A stretch of 64,000 nt of DNA from Yamagishiella unicocca. Its lineage: Eukaryota > Chlorophyta > Chlorophyceae > Chlamydomonadales > Volvocaceae. Below the pieces are notes generated by a model. It did not search any database. It was not told the DNA's origin and saw nothing but the letters and a program-made list of their open reading frames with translations. The DNA is taken from contig BDSL01000013.1 in the NCBI GenBank assembly GCA_003116995.1, positions 992,001-1,056,000 on the forward strand. The letters are read 5' to 3'. The first letter of the stretch is position 1. Each line of letters starts with the position of its first letter. The position numbers and the translations under genes are program-made. Shown here piece by piece: positions 53,901 to 64,000 of this stretch.

Positions 53901-54279
53901 CCAGGGAGGCAAGCCGCTCCGCCGGCCACTGCCGTGAGGCGCTGGAGTGCAGCAAGAGCTTCAGGCCGCGCAGCGGCGGTGGGCGAGGAGCGTCCGGGGG
54001 CTGGGGCCCCGCGCCGACCGGCTGGGGCGCGTCGTCAGAGCCTCTGCCTCCGCTCTCGCCTGCGGCCCGCGCGTGCTGTTGCTGGACAGCGCGCGCCAGG
54101 GCGGGCGTAGCTGGCGCTGTGGGTAGCGCGGCCCGCTTGCGATGGTCGTGAGGGTCCAGAGGGACCTTTGCGTCCGCAGCTGTCGCGCCGTGGCTAGCTG
54201 CTGGCTCGTTGACCGAGTTGAGTCCCAGTTCGAGACGCCCATGCTCCTGTTCTGCTGGAGAGGCGTGTTCTGTCGGCAT
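46802..54279 (-). CDS. Family X DNA polymerase with BRCT domain (Pol lambda-like, 1,257 aa)
   Basis: Exons in gene order are 54279-53830, 53560-53477, 53028-52922, 52773-52165, 51905-51730, 51208-50785, 50419-49624, 49081-48563, 48258-48195, 47686-47506 and 47165-46802; all joins keep phase. The N-terminus is a BRCT domain (LRGLKLLLHSSAS, VTHVLVGAAQL, MRVVDVGWLEQVL). Next come a Gly/Ala/Asp-rich linker, the 8-kDa region with a helix-hairpin-helix (LQEELPYVGPFTARIIHQLV), and a second one (FSRLPGCGPVLARYWWDQGF). The palm has the metal-binding pair in AQEDVDFLATHP and the third Asp in RLDVMLVPYG, followed by VGWTGSKQYLRFMR. The thumb ends IPYREPHERKA, as in Pol lambda. The enzyme fills short gaps in base-excision and end-joining repair. 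It is about twice the usual length because of linkers and an Asp-studded poly-Gly loop of about 70 residues in the palm. The exon 2 donor is the least certain site. Confidence 0.88.
49370..49450 (-). repeat. R1 dispersed repeat, partial copy
   Basis: The reverse R1 end reads GGTTCGAGGAAGACCCGTGG, CCCGTTTAGAAAGAAGACG and GAGATGCATGCTGGAGAACG. It lies in the polymerase X intron between 49082 and 49623. Confidence 0.9.
51661..51740. repeat. 20-bp repeat, four exact copies, each carrying a splice donor
   Basis: TCCACGCACCTCTCGGCCCC occurs four times without change. On the minus strand each unit contains GAGAG|GTGCGT, a good 5' splice site. The unit nearest the polymerase X exon (donor after 51730) gives the correct phase for the next exon. 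Confidence 0.95.
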
Positions 54280-55241
54280 GGCTTAAGAGCTGCTCCTGGC
54301 GTGGAGCTGGGGCTTGCGTAGGACAGCACGGCGCGGTGAGTAGCTGCCTCCGGCCCGTGGGTCAACAGGACATGCTGTCCTTTTGTCACTGTGTTGACTC
54401 AAATATTTATCAACAGATAAATGCCGCAAAGCTTCATGATTTGCTAATATATATGCGCCTCATTGATTTGTGAAGCGTACAATGTCAGCTAGTAAGGTGC
54501 TTTTAGATGACTTCGTGACTTCTCCAGCCGAATTTGGTTTGTTGTGGCTAGCCGAAGAAAATTTGTGAAGCGGTGCGGTAGATAGGGGACGACGAAACCA
54601 GCAGAACAACGATTACATGGAGAAACCACCTAACAGCAAGCCAGGTCAGCATCCAAAAGTGAAATCGGATAAAAGCCAGCAACAGCTAGGTCCGACAGAC
54701 GGGCAGCATCCAGGCCTGCCCTGGTGTAGTCGAACATTCGAAAAGCCAGGCACTGTAGTGCGGAACATGCCACGCTGGGCGATCATGTCGGCACCAAAAA
54801 AGTGACAAACAGTTTATGGGAAAGAAAGATCAGACAGTCGCTACGACTCAAACACGCAGCAGTACATCTCCTGTCGGCTGCAATCTCTCTGTACCCGAAG
54901 CCCCGATATCTTGCCCCACTCAAGGAATCCTGGTCCAGACATGTCGTCATTCACCACTCTGAAGCACCTCCTTCCACGCGTCCAGCCTCACATCGCCACC
55001 TCACACCCACCTAACCGACGTAGGATCCTCCCGCTGCAAACCTCGCTGCACGCTAATGCGCGCGTGGCGAACGCTCCCACACAATGCACACCGCTCACTC
55101 AGAACCGAGTCCTCATTATCAGTGGTCTCGAAAACAACCCTCGCATCACGTCATGATAACAACTGCCTGCAGTACTCGGCTGCTGACAAATTGCATGAGT
55201 AACAATGGTAACCCAGACGCCCGTGACCCTGACAAAGCGCA
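54280..55241. other. Intergenic: polymerase X promoter side and 3' flank of the DEAD-box gene
   Basis: No supported gene lies here. The block 54370-54620 is AT-rich and contains a TATA-like CATATATATTAG on the minus strand (54445-54456), about 165 bases before the polymerase X start. TTACA at 54613-54617 is TGTAA on the minus strand and could end the DEAD-box transcript, leaving a 3' UTR of about 620 bases. Confidence 0.5.
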
Positions 55242-58200
55242 TCAGCGTGGGCTGTAGCGGCCGTATGAAGGGCTGCCACGACCACGGTCTGCACCGGCGC
55301 CCCGGTCCCGCGACCGGCTCCGGCTACGAGACCGCCGCCGGGTGCGGTCCCGGCTTCGGTCTCGGCTGCGATCCCGGTCGTCCCGGCCATAGGCTGGCGC
55401 GGCAGCGGCCGCGACAGCCACACCACCGTATGCAGTATGCGGCGCCGCCGCAGCGTGGCTACCACCACCGAAACCGCCGCCGCCATAACCACCGCCGCCT
55501 CCAAAGCCGCCGCCGCCATAACCACCACCGCCACCGAAGCCACCGCCGCCACCGTGGCTTGGACCGTTGGCCCAGCGGTTGCGACCGCCGCCGCCGCCGC
55601 CAAAGCCACCGCGCATTCCCAGCTGCTCGAGTGCGGGCGGCACTATCTGCTGCGCCTCCCGCATCACTTGCATCAGGTCACGCGCATGCTTGGCGTCCTC
55701 GCCCGTCATGAACGTGTACGCCTCGCCGGTCGCGCCAGCGCGACCCGTGCGGCCGATGCGATGGATGTAGTCCTCCGTGCCGGTAGGGAAGTCGAAGTTG
55801 ACGACGGCCCCCACGTTCGGAATGTCCAGGCCACGCGCCGCCACATCCGTGGCGACCAGGATGGGCGTGCGGCCCTCCTTGAAAGCCTGCAGCACATAGT
55901 CGCGCTCCGACTGCTTCTTGTCACCGTGGATTGCGGCGGCACGGAATTCGCGGGACATCTGGTTTGACAGCTGGTCGCACATGCGCTTGGTGGTGCAGAA
56001 GATGATGATGCGGGTGCCTGGAGGCTTGGACCTGTACAGGAAGGGGAACGATGAAAGCTTAGTTTGACTGATGAAGAAAATCTTGTGACAGCGGCGGAGT
56101 ACGGCCGTCGATAAAACATATCCAGGTTGCATAGGAACGCAACGACTGCTTGAGTTCGTTAAGTGTCAGAACTCCCAGCTGCAATATCCATCGCCATGCT
56201 AGATTCCTAACTCGGCACTTCGGACCCCTCAGGCCTCAGATAGCCTTTGCATCGCCCGCCCCACCTGATGATCCGTGCCAACTCGCCAAACTTTTCATGG
56301 GAGTTGTTAAGCACCATCACATGTTGCGTAATGGACTTGTTGGCCACCAGCTTCTCCTCCACGCCCCCGATGAAGACGTGCACGGTCTGGTTTACCACAA
56401 ACTGAGAAGCAATGTGCTTGACTTCGCGCGGCCATGTAGCAGAGAAGAACAGTGTCTGGCGCTGCCGCGGAAGGGTTCGGACAATGCGCTGAATCTGTGG
56501 CTCGAAGCCCATGTCAAGCATGCGGTCGGCCTCGTCCAGGACCAGATATGAGACCTGGCAGGGATATGCAAAGGGAAAGGCACGTCAAACTAGTTGAATC
56601 AGCAAGAAGCGACTGGGCCCAGGGGTAGGCCCAGGGGTGAGACCCGCAATGCTCCTTCAGACGATGGTTCGCTGCTCCTAGCCTGCTCCTACCCGAAGAT
56701 CGTAGATCGAAGGTGAAACGCTCGACGTTTCACAGTCAACGTTTCGTAGGAACAACGTGCATTCGGTGATCTAAAAGATAGGCAGGGAACTGAGGGCACG
56801 AGTCCATGAACCAATTTCACTAGAACCACACCTGCTGCAGGCGCGCTTGCCCTCCCTCCAGGAAGTCGTTGAGGCGCCCGGGGGTTGCAATGATAATTTG
56901 AACTCCGTTCTGCAGGTCACGCAGCTGTGGCCCCTTGGGTGCGCCGCCATACACGCAGGTGTTGCGGATGCCCGAAGAGCGACCAAACTTGTCAGCCTCC
57001 GTCTTAATCTGAACCGCCAGCTCGCGAGTGGGCGCGAGCACCAGCAGCGTGGGTCCAGACCGCGCATCCTTGCGGGTGGCCTGGATATGGAGCATGCCTG
57101 GCAGCAGGAAGCCGCATGTCTTGCCGGAGCCGGTCTTCGCAATGGCCACAATGTCACGGCCCGAAAGCGCAATCGGCCACGCTTGTGCCTGAATAGGCGT
57201 CGGTAGTTTGAACCCTGCGCGCCGAATCTGCGAGGAACATATCGAACGGGGCACGTTTCAGCCAATAAAGAAAGCATATAAGATGGAATGTTCAGTAACC
57301 TTTCCGAGGTACGAACGCACACCAGCTGTAAGAATGACCACGATGGGGATGACAGCTGGACGCAAGGAGCATGTAGCGGGCAGATCCCAAGCGGGATTGG
57401 GCAAAACACGCAACACAGTTCGTCCAAGGAGGGAAGCGCCGCAAGCACGCTCGATCACGGGTCTGATTGACGGATTAATACATGATTTATTGAAGCTAGT
57501 AGTAGATCCTAATCCTACACGCGTGGCAGCACAGTTGCTGCCGTCGGACCACATGCAGCTGCTGTAAGGTAGTAAAGAACCGCGCTGAGGGCCATTCTGG
57601 GTACTCGCCTTGACAGCGCAGCACTCCGAGGCCGGCGAGCCGAGCACGTTCCCCCTGCCTGCCTGCCTGCCCGCGCGGATGAGCGTGGCGTGGTGGCGAG
57701 GCCGGGGTGCAGTGCTTCTGCCCTCCGTAGCAGCCAGGCGAGTGGGCGGGCCGCAAGTGCCCTTGCCACCTTGCCTGCCGCACCTCATCATGCTTTAACT
57801 GCCAAGGGCCCTGCAGTGGACTGCATTTGGGGGCTGCGCACGCGGCTGAGAGTGAGGCCGGCCGAGTCGGGCAGGCGCAGAACTGCACTGGCCGCAAAGG
57901 CCACTTTCAGCCCACGCCCTTGGGCACGTCTCGGGATCGGGACCTGCTCCAGTAGCAGTCAACCGACCGACAGAGCTGCAAGCCATAGGGCTGGGTTGCT
58001 ATGGGCGGGGCGACCCACCCCGCCGCATGCTGGGCGCGTCGTGGTAGACCGGCTGTGGTCGCGACCGTGGTCTACTTTTCATTTACAGCCGTACGACGAG
58101 ACTGCACCCAACTGGTTTGGTGGCCGGACCAACCCTGGACTTTTAAGCCTAACCAGCCGTCATGTCGGCAGCTGGTACTGGAGCCCGGGGCCGGCATTTT

Positions 58201-59127
58201 GAAAACGCTGTAACTGGGTCTGCAACGCGCCGAGGCGCATCGGGTGGCTGGTCAACGTTCCGGCGCCACGATAGGCTGCTGGCACGCGGGCCCTAGCCCA
58301 AACCTGTGCCTGAAAGTAGCACAGCGTACCTCTTCCAAGATATCAGGCGGGAAACCGACCGACTCGAATGTCTGCAATGGGTCAGGAACATGGTCGCCCT
58401 GTGCAGAGATGTCATGCAGGCGGCGGTATTCGAGCGCAGAGACGAAGCCGTCCGTCGAGACGGGTTGACCCGTCATGCCAGTCTTTTGAAGCGTAGAAGA
58501 CGTGTAACCGTTGCCATTAGCTGCCGCCGGCGCGTAGTCGTCCTGGACAGGGCCACGGGAGTGCGGGGCAGGGACGGGGACGCATCTGGAATATGAAAAG
58601 TGTTCTACTCCAAACGCGTACCAAATATCGAAAACTGAACAGAACTCTTGAGGCAAATGTGTTTAGTTTAACCTTACCCGTCGCTCCCTGCTGCCGCTAT
58701 AAAAGTCGCCGCCTGATGAAGGCGCCGCAGGAGCAGCTGCCGCGCCGCCAGGGCGGTCATAAGTTGTGACTGCGAATGAGCATTTGCAAGTAGGGGGCCA
58801 CAGTCAGCTCAAGTGGTATCAAGCGCCAAGTAAGACGCAAAAACAAAAGACACCGCTCAAGCTCAATCGGACCGCTGGACCGCGCAACCCCTGTCCACAT
58901 AGCCGCGCATCCAGATAACTTACCGTTTGTCGTCGGGTTCCAATAGTACTGTACGTAGATCGGAGTAAGCCGGCGTGCAAAGGCAAGAAAAGGTCAGCGA
59001 AGGGAGGGAAGATGAAGAACATAGATTGCCGCTTTTGTGGTCGCACCTTCAGACGGCTAGTCGGATCATACAACGCCTGCCAGGGCGCTGGCAGGGTCGG
59101 GTCGTCGACCCTCTGCACGCTGCTCAT
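55242..59127 (-). CDS. DEAD-box ATP-dependent RNA helicase with N-terminal WW domain (628 aa)
   Basis: Exons in gene order are 59127-59047, 58948-58924, 58769-58678, 58542-58330, 57227-56832, 56554-56265 and 56031-55242; all joins keep phase. The first three exons assemble a WW domain: [16 protein letters not shown], then YYWNPTTN from a 25-base exon, then VTTYDRPGG. The helicase core has [13 protein letters not shown] and [13 protein letters not shown] (Q motif), AKTGSGKT (I), PTRELA (Ia), TPGRL (Ib), [13 protein letters not shown] (II), SATWP (III), [12 protein letters not shown] (IV), [13 protein letters not shown] (V) and [10 protein letters not shown] (VI). The tail is Gly/Phe/Tyr-rich and then an RS-type stretch ([20 protein letters not shown]), as in plant WW-DEAD proteins of the RH14/RH40/RH46 group. 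The ATG at 59127 is the first in frame after a stop-free TTG stretch. Its role is probably nuclear mRNA processing or decay. Confidence 0.92.
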
Positions 59128-59741
59128 TTCTGCCGAAGCTCGGCCCCAAGACCGGTCCAAACTTCACAATCGGCAGTAAGGGTATCAGGAGAAGAATGTC
59201 TGCAGAAACCTCAGGCTCTAGTGGAATCCACTATGCCGATAAAGTAACAATTCCATTGTTGGAACGATGGTGTAAATAGGCGGGCATTCCCTAAACCCTG
59301 CGCAAAGCCCTGACGTACTACCCCCTTCATTCGCGACCACCTAAGCTGGAAGCCATAAGGCATTGCATTCCGGCATGTCAAGCCATACTGAATTGCTTGT
59401 AGCTGCAGCCCAGAACGAAAGGCCTCGACCTAATGTTACTGCCTGGTGGTCGTGCTGCAATCCATGTCGCATTGCTATGGACCAAATGATTGTGGACTCC
59501 ACAAAGATTATTTTATCTTGTTAAATGTGAAGCGGTTGGGGAACGAGTGCGTGACCCGTGCGTCCCGCCGACCTGTGCACATTGGCAAACAGACAAACGA
59601 CCCATAATGGACAAGTAATATGATATTTTCTAAAATGTCATGAACTGTACATATACATACTAGGAATATTACACGTCCAGATTATCAAACAACGTAGTTG
59701 GTCAGGCGTCTTCCTCTTGCTGAGTAGGCCGCACTTGTGCC
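59128..59741. other. Divergent promoter region between the WW-DEAD gene and the 302-aa gene
   Basis: This region is AT-rich with no coding frame of note. CATATACATAC at 59650-59660 is a TATA-like element about 85 bases before the ATG of the plus-strand gene. No matching box for the minus-strand gene was obvious. Confidence 0.45.
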
Positions 59742-60650
59742 ATGGTGCACGTACCGTTTTTCAACCTCGATCTGCCAGAGCCAAGGCTCGGGGCCCTGAT
59801 TCCGGATGCCGTCAGCGCTGTCGTCCAGGTCACCGCAAAGGCGCTCGAGTATGGGCAAGAACTGCTCCATCCCCCATCTCCAAGAGACCTCAAGGCGTTT
59901 GAAAGCTCGTTTGAAGCCACAATACCTCGCGAGTTCAATCGTGTGCGGAAGCGGTACGCCGAGGGCAAGATTGCGAACGATGAGCAGCTTTCCAGCGAGC
60001 TGGAGGACGCATCATTCGACTGGTACCGGCGGCAGCTACGCACGTCGGTAATCGGCGCGACGGATGAGGAAATGGAGGACGTGGCCGTACGCAAAATGGG
60101 TCTGGCCAAAAGTAGCCTACAAGCAACCTTGCAGGAGCGGTACGTTGCTGACGCTGTGGCAGCCGCTGGCGGCGTGGACTTGGCGGCCGAAATCGACGAT
60201 GCAGCAGCGCTGCAAGCTATACGGGAAGGTCAAGAGGAGCAGCGCCGCCAGGTCGCAATGCGCTTGCAGCGCCTGTCAGAGCTGCGCCGCCAGGTGCGGC
60301 CAGCTCACCGCCAGGCCCTGGGCGCCCTCACAAATGCCAGTGGCGGCCTCCTGCTGGGGGTGCTTTTGTTTAAGTCGTTCGTAATGGCGACGCAGCGTCT
60401 ATTCAGGCGGCGGAAGCCGCAGCAGCAGCGGCGCCCGGCGCCAACACAGTTGGCCACACCGCAGCAGCGGCCGCCAACCGCCACCGCTCCTCAACCGGCG
60501 GCGGCACGACAGCAGGGGGCTGCCGAGAAGCAGCAACAGGCTCAGGCCCAAGACCAAAGCAAGGGACAGACGAGCGCGGCAGCCCAAGCAGCACTTGCAG
60601 CGGCGGCGGCGGCCAGTGGGCGGAAAACGAGGGCCATCAAGAAGCGGTGA
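59742..60650 (+). CDS. Intronless protein of unknown function with one C-terminal membrane segment (302 aa)
   Basis: A single open frame runs from ATG at 59742 (GTGCCATGG context) to the TGA at 60648-60650. The first 200 residues are mainly charged and predicted helical (FNRVRKRYAEGKIANDEQL, GATDEEMEDVAVRKMGLAKS, REGQEEQRRQVAMRLQRLSE). A hydrophobic stretch, GGLLLGVLLFKSFVMAT, near residues 210-226 looks like one membrane span and is followed by RLFRRRK. The last 75 residues are Gln/Ala/Pro-rich and end in a basic RKTRAIKKR. I recognise no family. Among the longer genes in the window it is the only one without introns. A possible role is as a tail-anchored or organelle-membrane protein, but this is inference only. 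Confidence 0.8.
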   Translation: MVHVPFFNLDLPEPRLGALIPDAVSAVVQVTAKALEYGQELLHPPSPRDLKAFESSFEATIPREFNRVRKRYAEGKIANDEQLSSELEDASFDWYRRQLRTSVIGATDEEMEDVAVRKMGLAKSSLQATLQERYVADAVAAAGGVDLAAEIDDAAALQAIREGQEEQRRQVAMRLQRLSELRRQVRPAHRQALGALTNASGGLLLGVLLFKSFVMATQRLFRRRKPQQQRRPAPTQLATPQQRPPTATAPQPAAARQQGAAEKQQQAQAQDQSKGQTSAAAQAALAAAAAASGRKTRAIKKR

Positions 60651-60809
60651 CGTGGCCATTGATGTGGCTGGATCGCAAGACACACCTGACGTGCTTTTTG
60701 CGCCCTTCTCGGGCTATCACCAGAATCGTTTTGTTTCGCTGGTGATCGGGATGTGTGGCTAGTTAGTTGAAAGGACTGAAGCAAGGGGCAGGAGTAGCGC
60801 TGTGCACAA

Positions 60810-60814
60810 TGTAA
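60810..60814 (+). terminator. TGTAA polyadenylation signal of the 302-aa gene
   Basis: TGTAA lies 160 bases after the stop codon, a typical distance. Confidence 0.6.
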
Positions 60815-61019
60815 TGCAGGCGGCCTTGCCGCATAGTTTTGAATAAGCGGTCATGGCAGTGGTGGCCGAGGTGGCCTAGCGTGCTACTAGTGCGAACACC
60901 GTGCTCGTTCCTTTGGCTGGAATCGCAAAATGGAATGTGGCGTCCAAACTATTGTGCCGTCGGCAGCGACGCCCAGCTCACAATAGGCACTGGCATGCGG
61001 AGTTGCGAACGGTCGGAAG

Positions 61020-61024
61020 TTACA
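61020..61024 (-). terminator. TGTAA polyadenylation signal of the HCNGP-like gene
   Basis: TTACA on the plus strand is TGTAA on the minus strand, 198 bases below the stop codon at 61222-61224. It faces the plus-strand signal at 60810, so the two genes converge with about 200 bases between their ends. Confidence 0.6.
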
Positions 61025-61221
61025 TACTAGCAGGGGCTGCCAAGGAGCAGCATGCGTCAGTTTTGCGCTGACGGCGTCTTGTCTTACGCGCGCTGCAACA
61101 ACCACGACGAGGCCGGGTTGCGCCTCCCCGCTGTTGGCTGCCCGGCGACGTTGATGCAACTGCAACGCGCTCTGGAACGTCTGGGCGGACTCGGGGGTGG
61201 AGGCCTCTATAGCCAGCTCTG

Positions 61222-63434
61222 CTACCGCTTACTGGCCACCACGCGGGCCACCGCCGCGTGCGCAAATGCCTGGGCCATAGCCAGATTGCTGGCGCTGTTG
61301 GATGCTGGTATGTGGCCATACTGTCCGGTGCCCTTAGAGAAGTCTATCCGTGCCGTGCCGGTAGCCGTCATCTGCTCCCGCGCCCGTGCCCGTCGCTCCT
61401 GCTCTCGCTCCAGGGCCCTGAGCAGTTGATCTGGTGGATGCAAAGGGGATTGGCGCAGGTCGCGTGGGCAGGGCTCAGTGGGTTGCTTGCTCCTGCCGTT
61501 ATGGTTCGGCCCGTCATCGTTCGGAGGCTCTTGGGTGGAGTGGTGTGTAAGATGAAGGAGAGGCGCAGCCCATGGCATTGCACGGAAAGGCACCGCACGT
61601 TAAGGTCCACGGAAGTGGCTTCACTGCAGCGAGTGCACGTAGCCTCGACTAGTGGCGATCTTGGGGAAGAACGCGCACCACCGTATTTGCGACGCCCGCT
61701 GGCGCTTGCCACGAAAGCTCGCCTAATTGGCCGCTGGCAATATAGCAGCCGCAAGCACTTTTGGCAAGGGCAACACACACGGAGCCTTAAAACAACCTCC
61801 GCACACGAATGCTTGGGGCTAGCTGCACAAAGGGGAGCACGCCACCGCACCATTCCCAGCACCCGCTGGTCATGTAACCCACCAATGGTGTCCTCCGGCG
61901 AAAGGCTCTCTGGCTGGAACACGTCCGGCGGGAAGGCGCTGCCGTGCTCTTGCACGTGGAAGTGCTCGACCAGCTTTTGGAGAAAGTCCGGATTGCGGAA
62001 GTGCTTCTTATGGCTGATCTGGTCGGTCAGCGAGATGCCCTGGGTCCGCAGATGATCGAGGTACTGCGTGAAACGTGCCTGGGAACCGAAAATCGGGGTG
62101 CGCGGGGGAAGGCAGCAAAGCACAACCGTGTTTGCTTGCGATCAAGGTGGGCTAGTCAAGTGAAGCCAGCCGACGGATTGGGCAATAGCCAGACGTGCGA
62201 TTTGTGCAAGCCGCGATAACTAAGTACGCTGAGCGCTCAGCGAGGCGTGGTGTTGTTCCTGGGAACCCGACGGACAGAAGGAAGCTGCTTGCGGCAAACT
62301 TGCAGCGCAGGGCGTAGGTATGAGCTGCGGTGGTAGTCGCAGGCAACACTGGGTCGACGGTAAGCCAGGGGGTTGTTTCGGAGTGCGATCCCAGTGGCGC
62401 TTCCTCACAAGTACGCTGGCGTCCGATGGCAAGTAGGGAGAGCGTAGCTTGGTTGCATCGTAGCACCCCCGGACAAGCACAACGCGCGGCTTGTCGGAAC
62501 TCAGCCGCAGGCGCACCTTTTGCCGCAGGTGCTCCTACACTGTTGGATCCTTGGTTGCTGCCCCCTCTTGGTCCGCAACCCTGCCCGGCAGTTTTCCTAC
62601 AGTTTCCCTACGGCCGTTTCCCTACACCGTATTTCCAAAGCCAACCCTCCCTCTCATCGACAGTCGCCAAAAGCCCCTTGGGGCCCCTTCAGTGCCTCTC
62701 ACCGGCACTGCAACTTTCTCGCCACCGTTCTCTCCGCTTGACTGGCGGGGTCCGCTACCCGACGGGGCGACCCCACCCGACACCCGTTCGTGGGGTGTAC
62801 GCGTTCCATCCCACATGCACCAGAGTTGCCTCCACCAAGCTTCGTTCCGTACCAATATCCCTACTAAGGCGCCGTGTGGTCGCGAAACGCATACCTGAAG
62901 GACCTCGGAGCAAGCGGTAGGCAGGGGGTCACGCAGCTCTGGGGGCAGCCTGCTAAGAGGGTCGCCGGGTTTCAGCCCTCCCGAAGGACGTTCTGCGGGT
63001 CAGGGCCGGCAGCGGCATCAGCAATCCTGCGCACATTCGGCAAACCTGCGCAGCAATGGGATGGCGTTTGCGACGCCTCACCTGCGTAACCCTTGCCATC
63101 TGCACCCGACGTCTCGGCTGCCGCTGGTGACTGACGCCGCTGCTCCTGCAACGCACCGGCTTCTAGCCCCTCCACATCGTTGAGATCCATTGATTCCCGG
63201 CTACGGTAGTGTGGCAAGAGTTGTGTTCCTGCACATAGGGCGCGACGCGCTCGCGTTTGCATAACAAAACTGTGCCTGTATCATGAATGCCGTTTCCTAT
63301 TTACCTGCCTCCTGCTGGTCGTGAGATTGGTCCTCTCCAGCATCCTCGCCCCCCTGCTCATTCCCGTCCTCCTCGTCTTCGCTGGCGTAGCCGCCAAGGC
63401 CCAGGGCTCCAACTGCCTCGTGCTTGCGCTTCAT
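61222..63434 (-). CDS. HCNGP / SAP30-binding-protein family homologue (259 aa)
   Basis: Exons in gene order are 63434-63305, 63228-63082, 62992-62895, 62078-61883 and 61430-61222; all joins keep phase. The N-terminus has the family's acidic signature (LGGYASEDEEDGNEQ). The core follows the HCNGP pattern: LPPELRDPLPTACSEVLQ joined to ARFTQYLDHLRTQGISL, then HKKHFRNPDFLQKLVEHF, FPPDVFQPESLSPEDTI and REQMTATGTARIDFSKGTGQ. Members bind transcriptional co-repressor or splicing complexes in the nucleus. The length is close to plant homologues. A nearer acceptor for exon 3, at TTAGCAG, breaks the frame; the one at CCCGCAG keeps it. Confidence 0.9.
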
Positions 63435-64000
63435 AGTTCAACTTATATTGCGTACTTTATTCCAATGTCGAAACAGAAAGTGTGGTCAGCGACAAAGATT
63501 TCACTGGGGCTGAGCACCGCAAGCGTGCACAGTTCTTGGGAAGGAAGCATTTATTGCAAGTATAGTAAGGTCAATGTCTTTCTTGTTATTAGGTTGACGT
63601 CCCAGTTCGTACGGCGCGACATCAGAGGAACCTGCCGGCTCACCTTGCCGGTCAGGGGTTTGCCTCATATTTCTCGTCGTGAAGCGACAACCTCGGAGGA
63701 TGGGGATCTGCTGCCCCAACGAGGTGTTATATCTTCATCGTGGCAGGTTTTAGGTTTGCGGCGGTTACGAGATCTTTCAATGCTTCATGTATGCACCAAA
63801 TGATATGAACCTTATGGGTCATGGGCCAGTTGCCGAACATGGCTTTTCCTCGTAGCCGGTCGCCGGCGTCGCGTCCCATGGGGCTGCGGACCGTGTTGCT
63901 CTGCGTCCCTTGCAACGCACACAACATGGTGCTTATGCGACCGGGTTGCACCCAACTTGCTCACTTCAGCAGTGGTTGCATACACGCACATGAGCTCAAA
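63435..64000. other. Upstream flank of the HCNGP-like gene; no supported gene
   Basis: The frames here on both strands are short and show no family motif, and the base composition is less GC-rich than in the genes. The HCNGP-like promoter should lie at the left of this stretch. Whatever gene comes next begins beyond the window or is too short to see. Confidence 0.5.

Noticed and set aside
58543..58593. The acceptor TTCCAG|ATGCG for DEAD-box exon 4
   Set aside because: After the GTAAGG donor of exon 3 it leads to an early stop. The acceptor 51 bases further on (TCCAG|GAC) is preceded by a C-rich tract and keeps the frame.

Overview
This window is a stretch of nuclear genome from a volvocine or other chlamydomonadalean green alga. 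Four things point there: high GC content, genes cut into many short GT-AG introns with C-rich 3' tracts, TGTAA polyadenylation signals downstream of several stops, and coding exons loaded with Ala, Gly, Ser and Gln homopolymers. No bacterial operon structure, CRISPR array, tRNA or rRNA gene was seen. Exon models were built by hand: splice sites were chosen so that family motifs join and reading phase is kept.

Layout. 1-1686 (+) is the 3' end of a dynein heavy chain. 2227-2716 (+) is a possible two-exon small protein. 4695-13164 (-) is a HECT-type E3 ubiquitin ligase whose 5' exons are unresolved. 14462-19605 (-) is a TruA-family tRNA pseudouridine synthase. 20635-34893 (+) is a 16-exon reading frame that joins a DEDDh 3'-5' exonuclease to a complete RecG helicase. 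35334-37570 (+) is a multi-pass membrane protein of unknown family. 40433-45825 (-) is a voltage-gated K+ channel. 46190-46480 is a stray, partial copy of a BRCT exon. 46802-54279 (-) is a BRCT-containing family X DNA polymerase (lambda-like). 55242-59127 (-) is a WW-domain DEAD-box RNA helicase. 59742-60650 (+) is an intronless protein of unknown function. 61222-63434 (-) is an HCNGP/SAP30-binding-protein homologue. The last 560 bases hold no gene I can support.

The genes do not form a pathway cluster. Two of them, the exonuclease-RecG protein and the BRCT polymerase X, are DNA-repair enzymes. The most notable item is the exonuclease-RecG frame, which is domain-analogous to WRN (exonuclease plus RecQ). 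Every one of its 15 exon joins is phase-consistent, and all five DEDDh catalytic residues and the helicase motifs are present.

Introns and intergenic gaps carry several families of short dispersed repeats (30-300 bp), present in both orientations, and many minisatellites. Low-complexity insertions have also landed inside catalytic domains of unrelated enzymes (HECT C-lobe, polymerase X palm, TruA core, dynein C-terminus).
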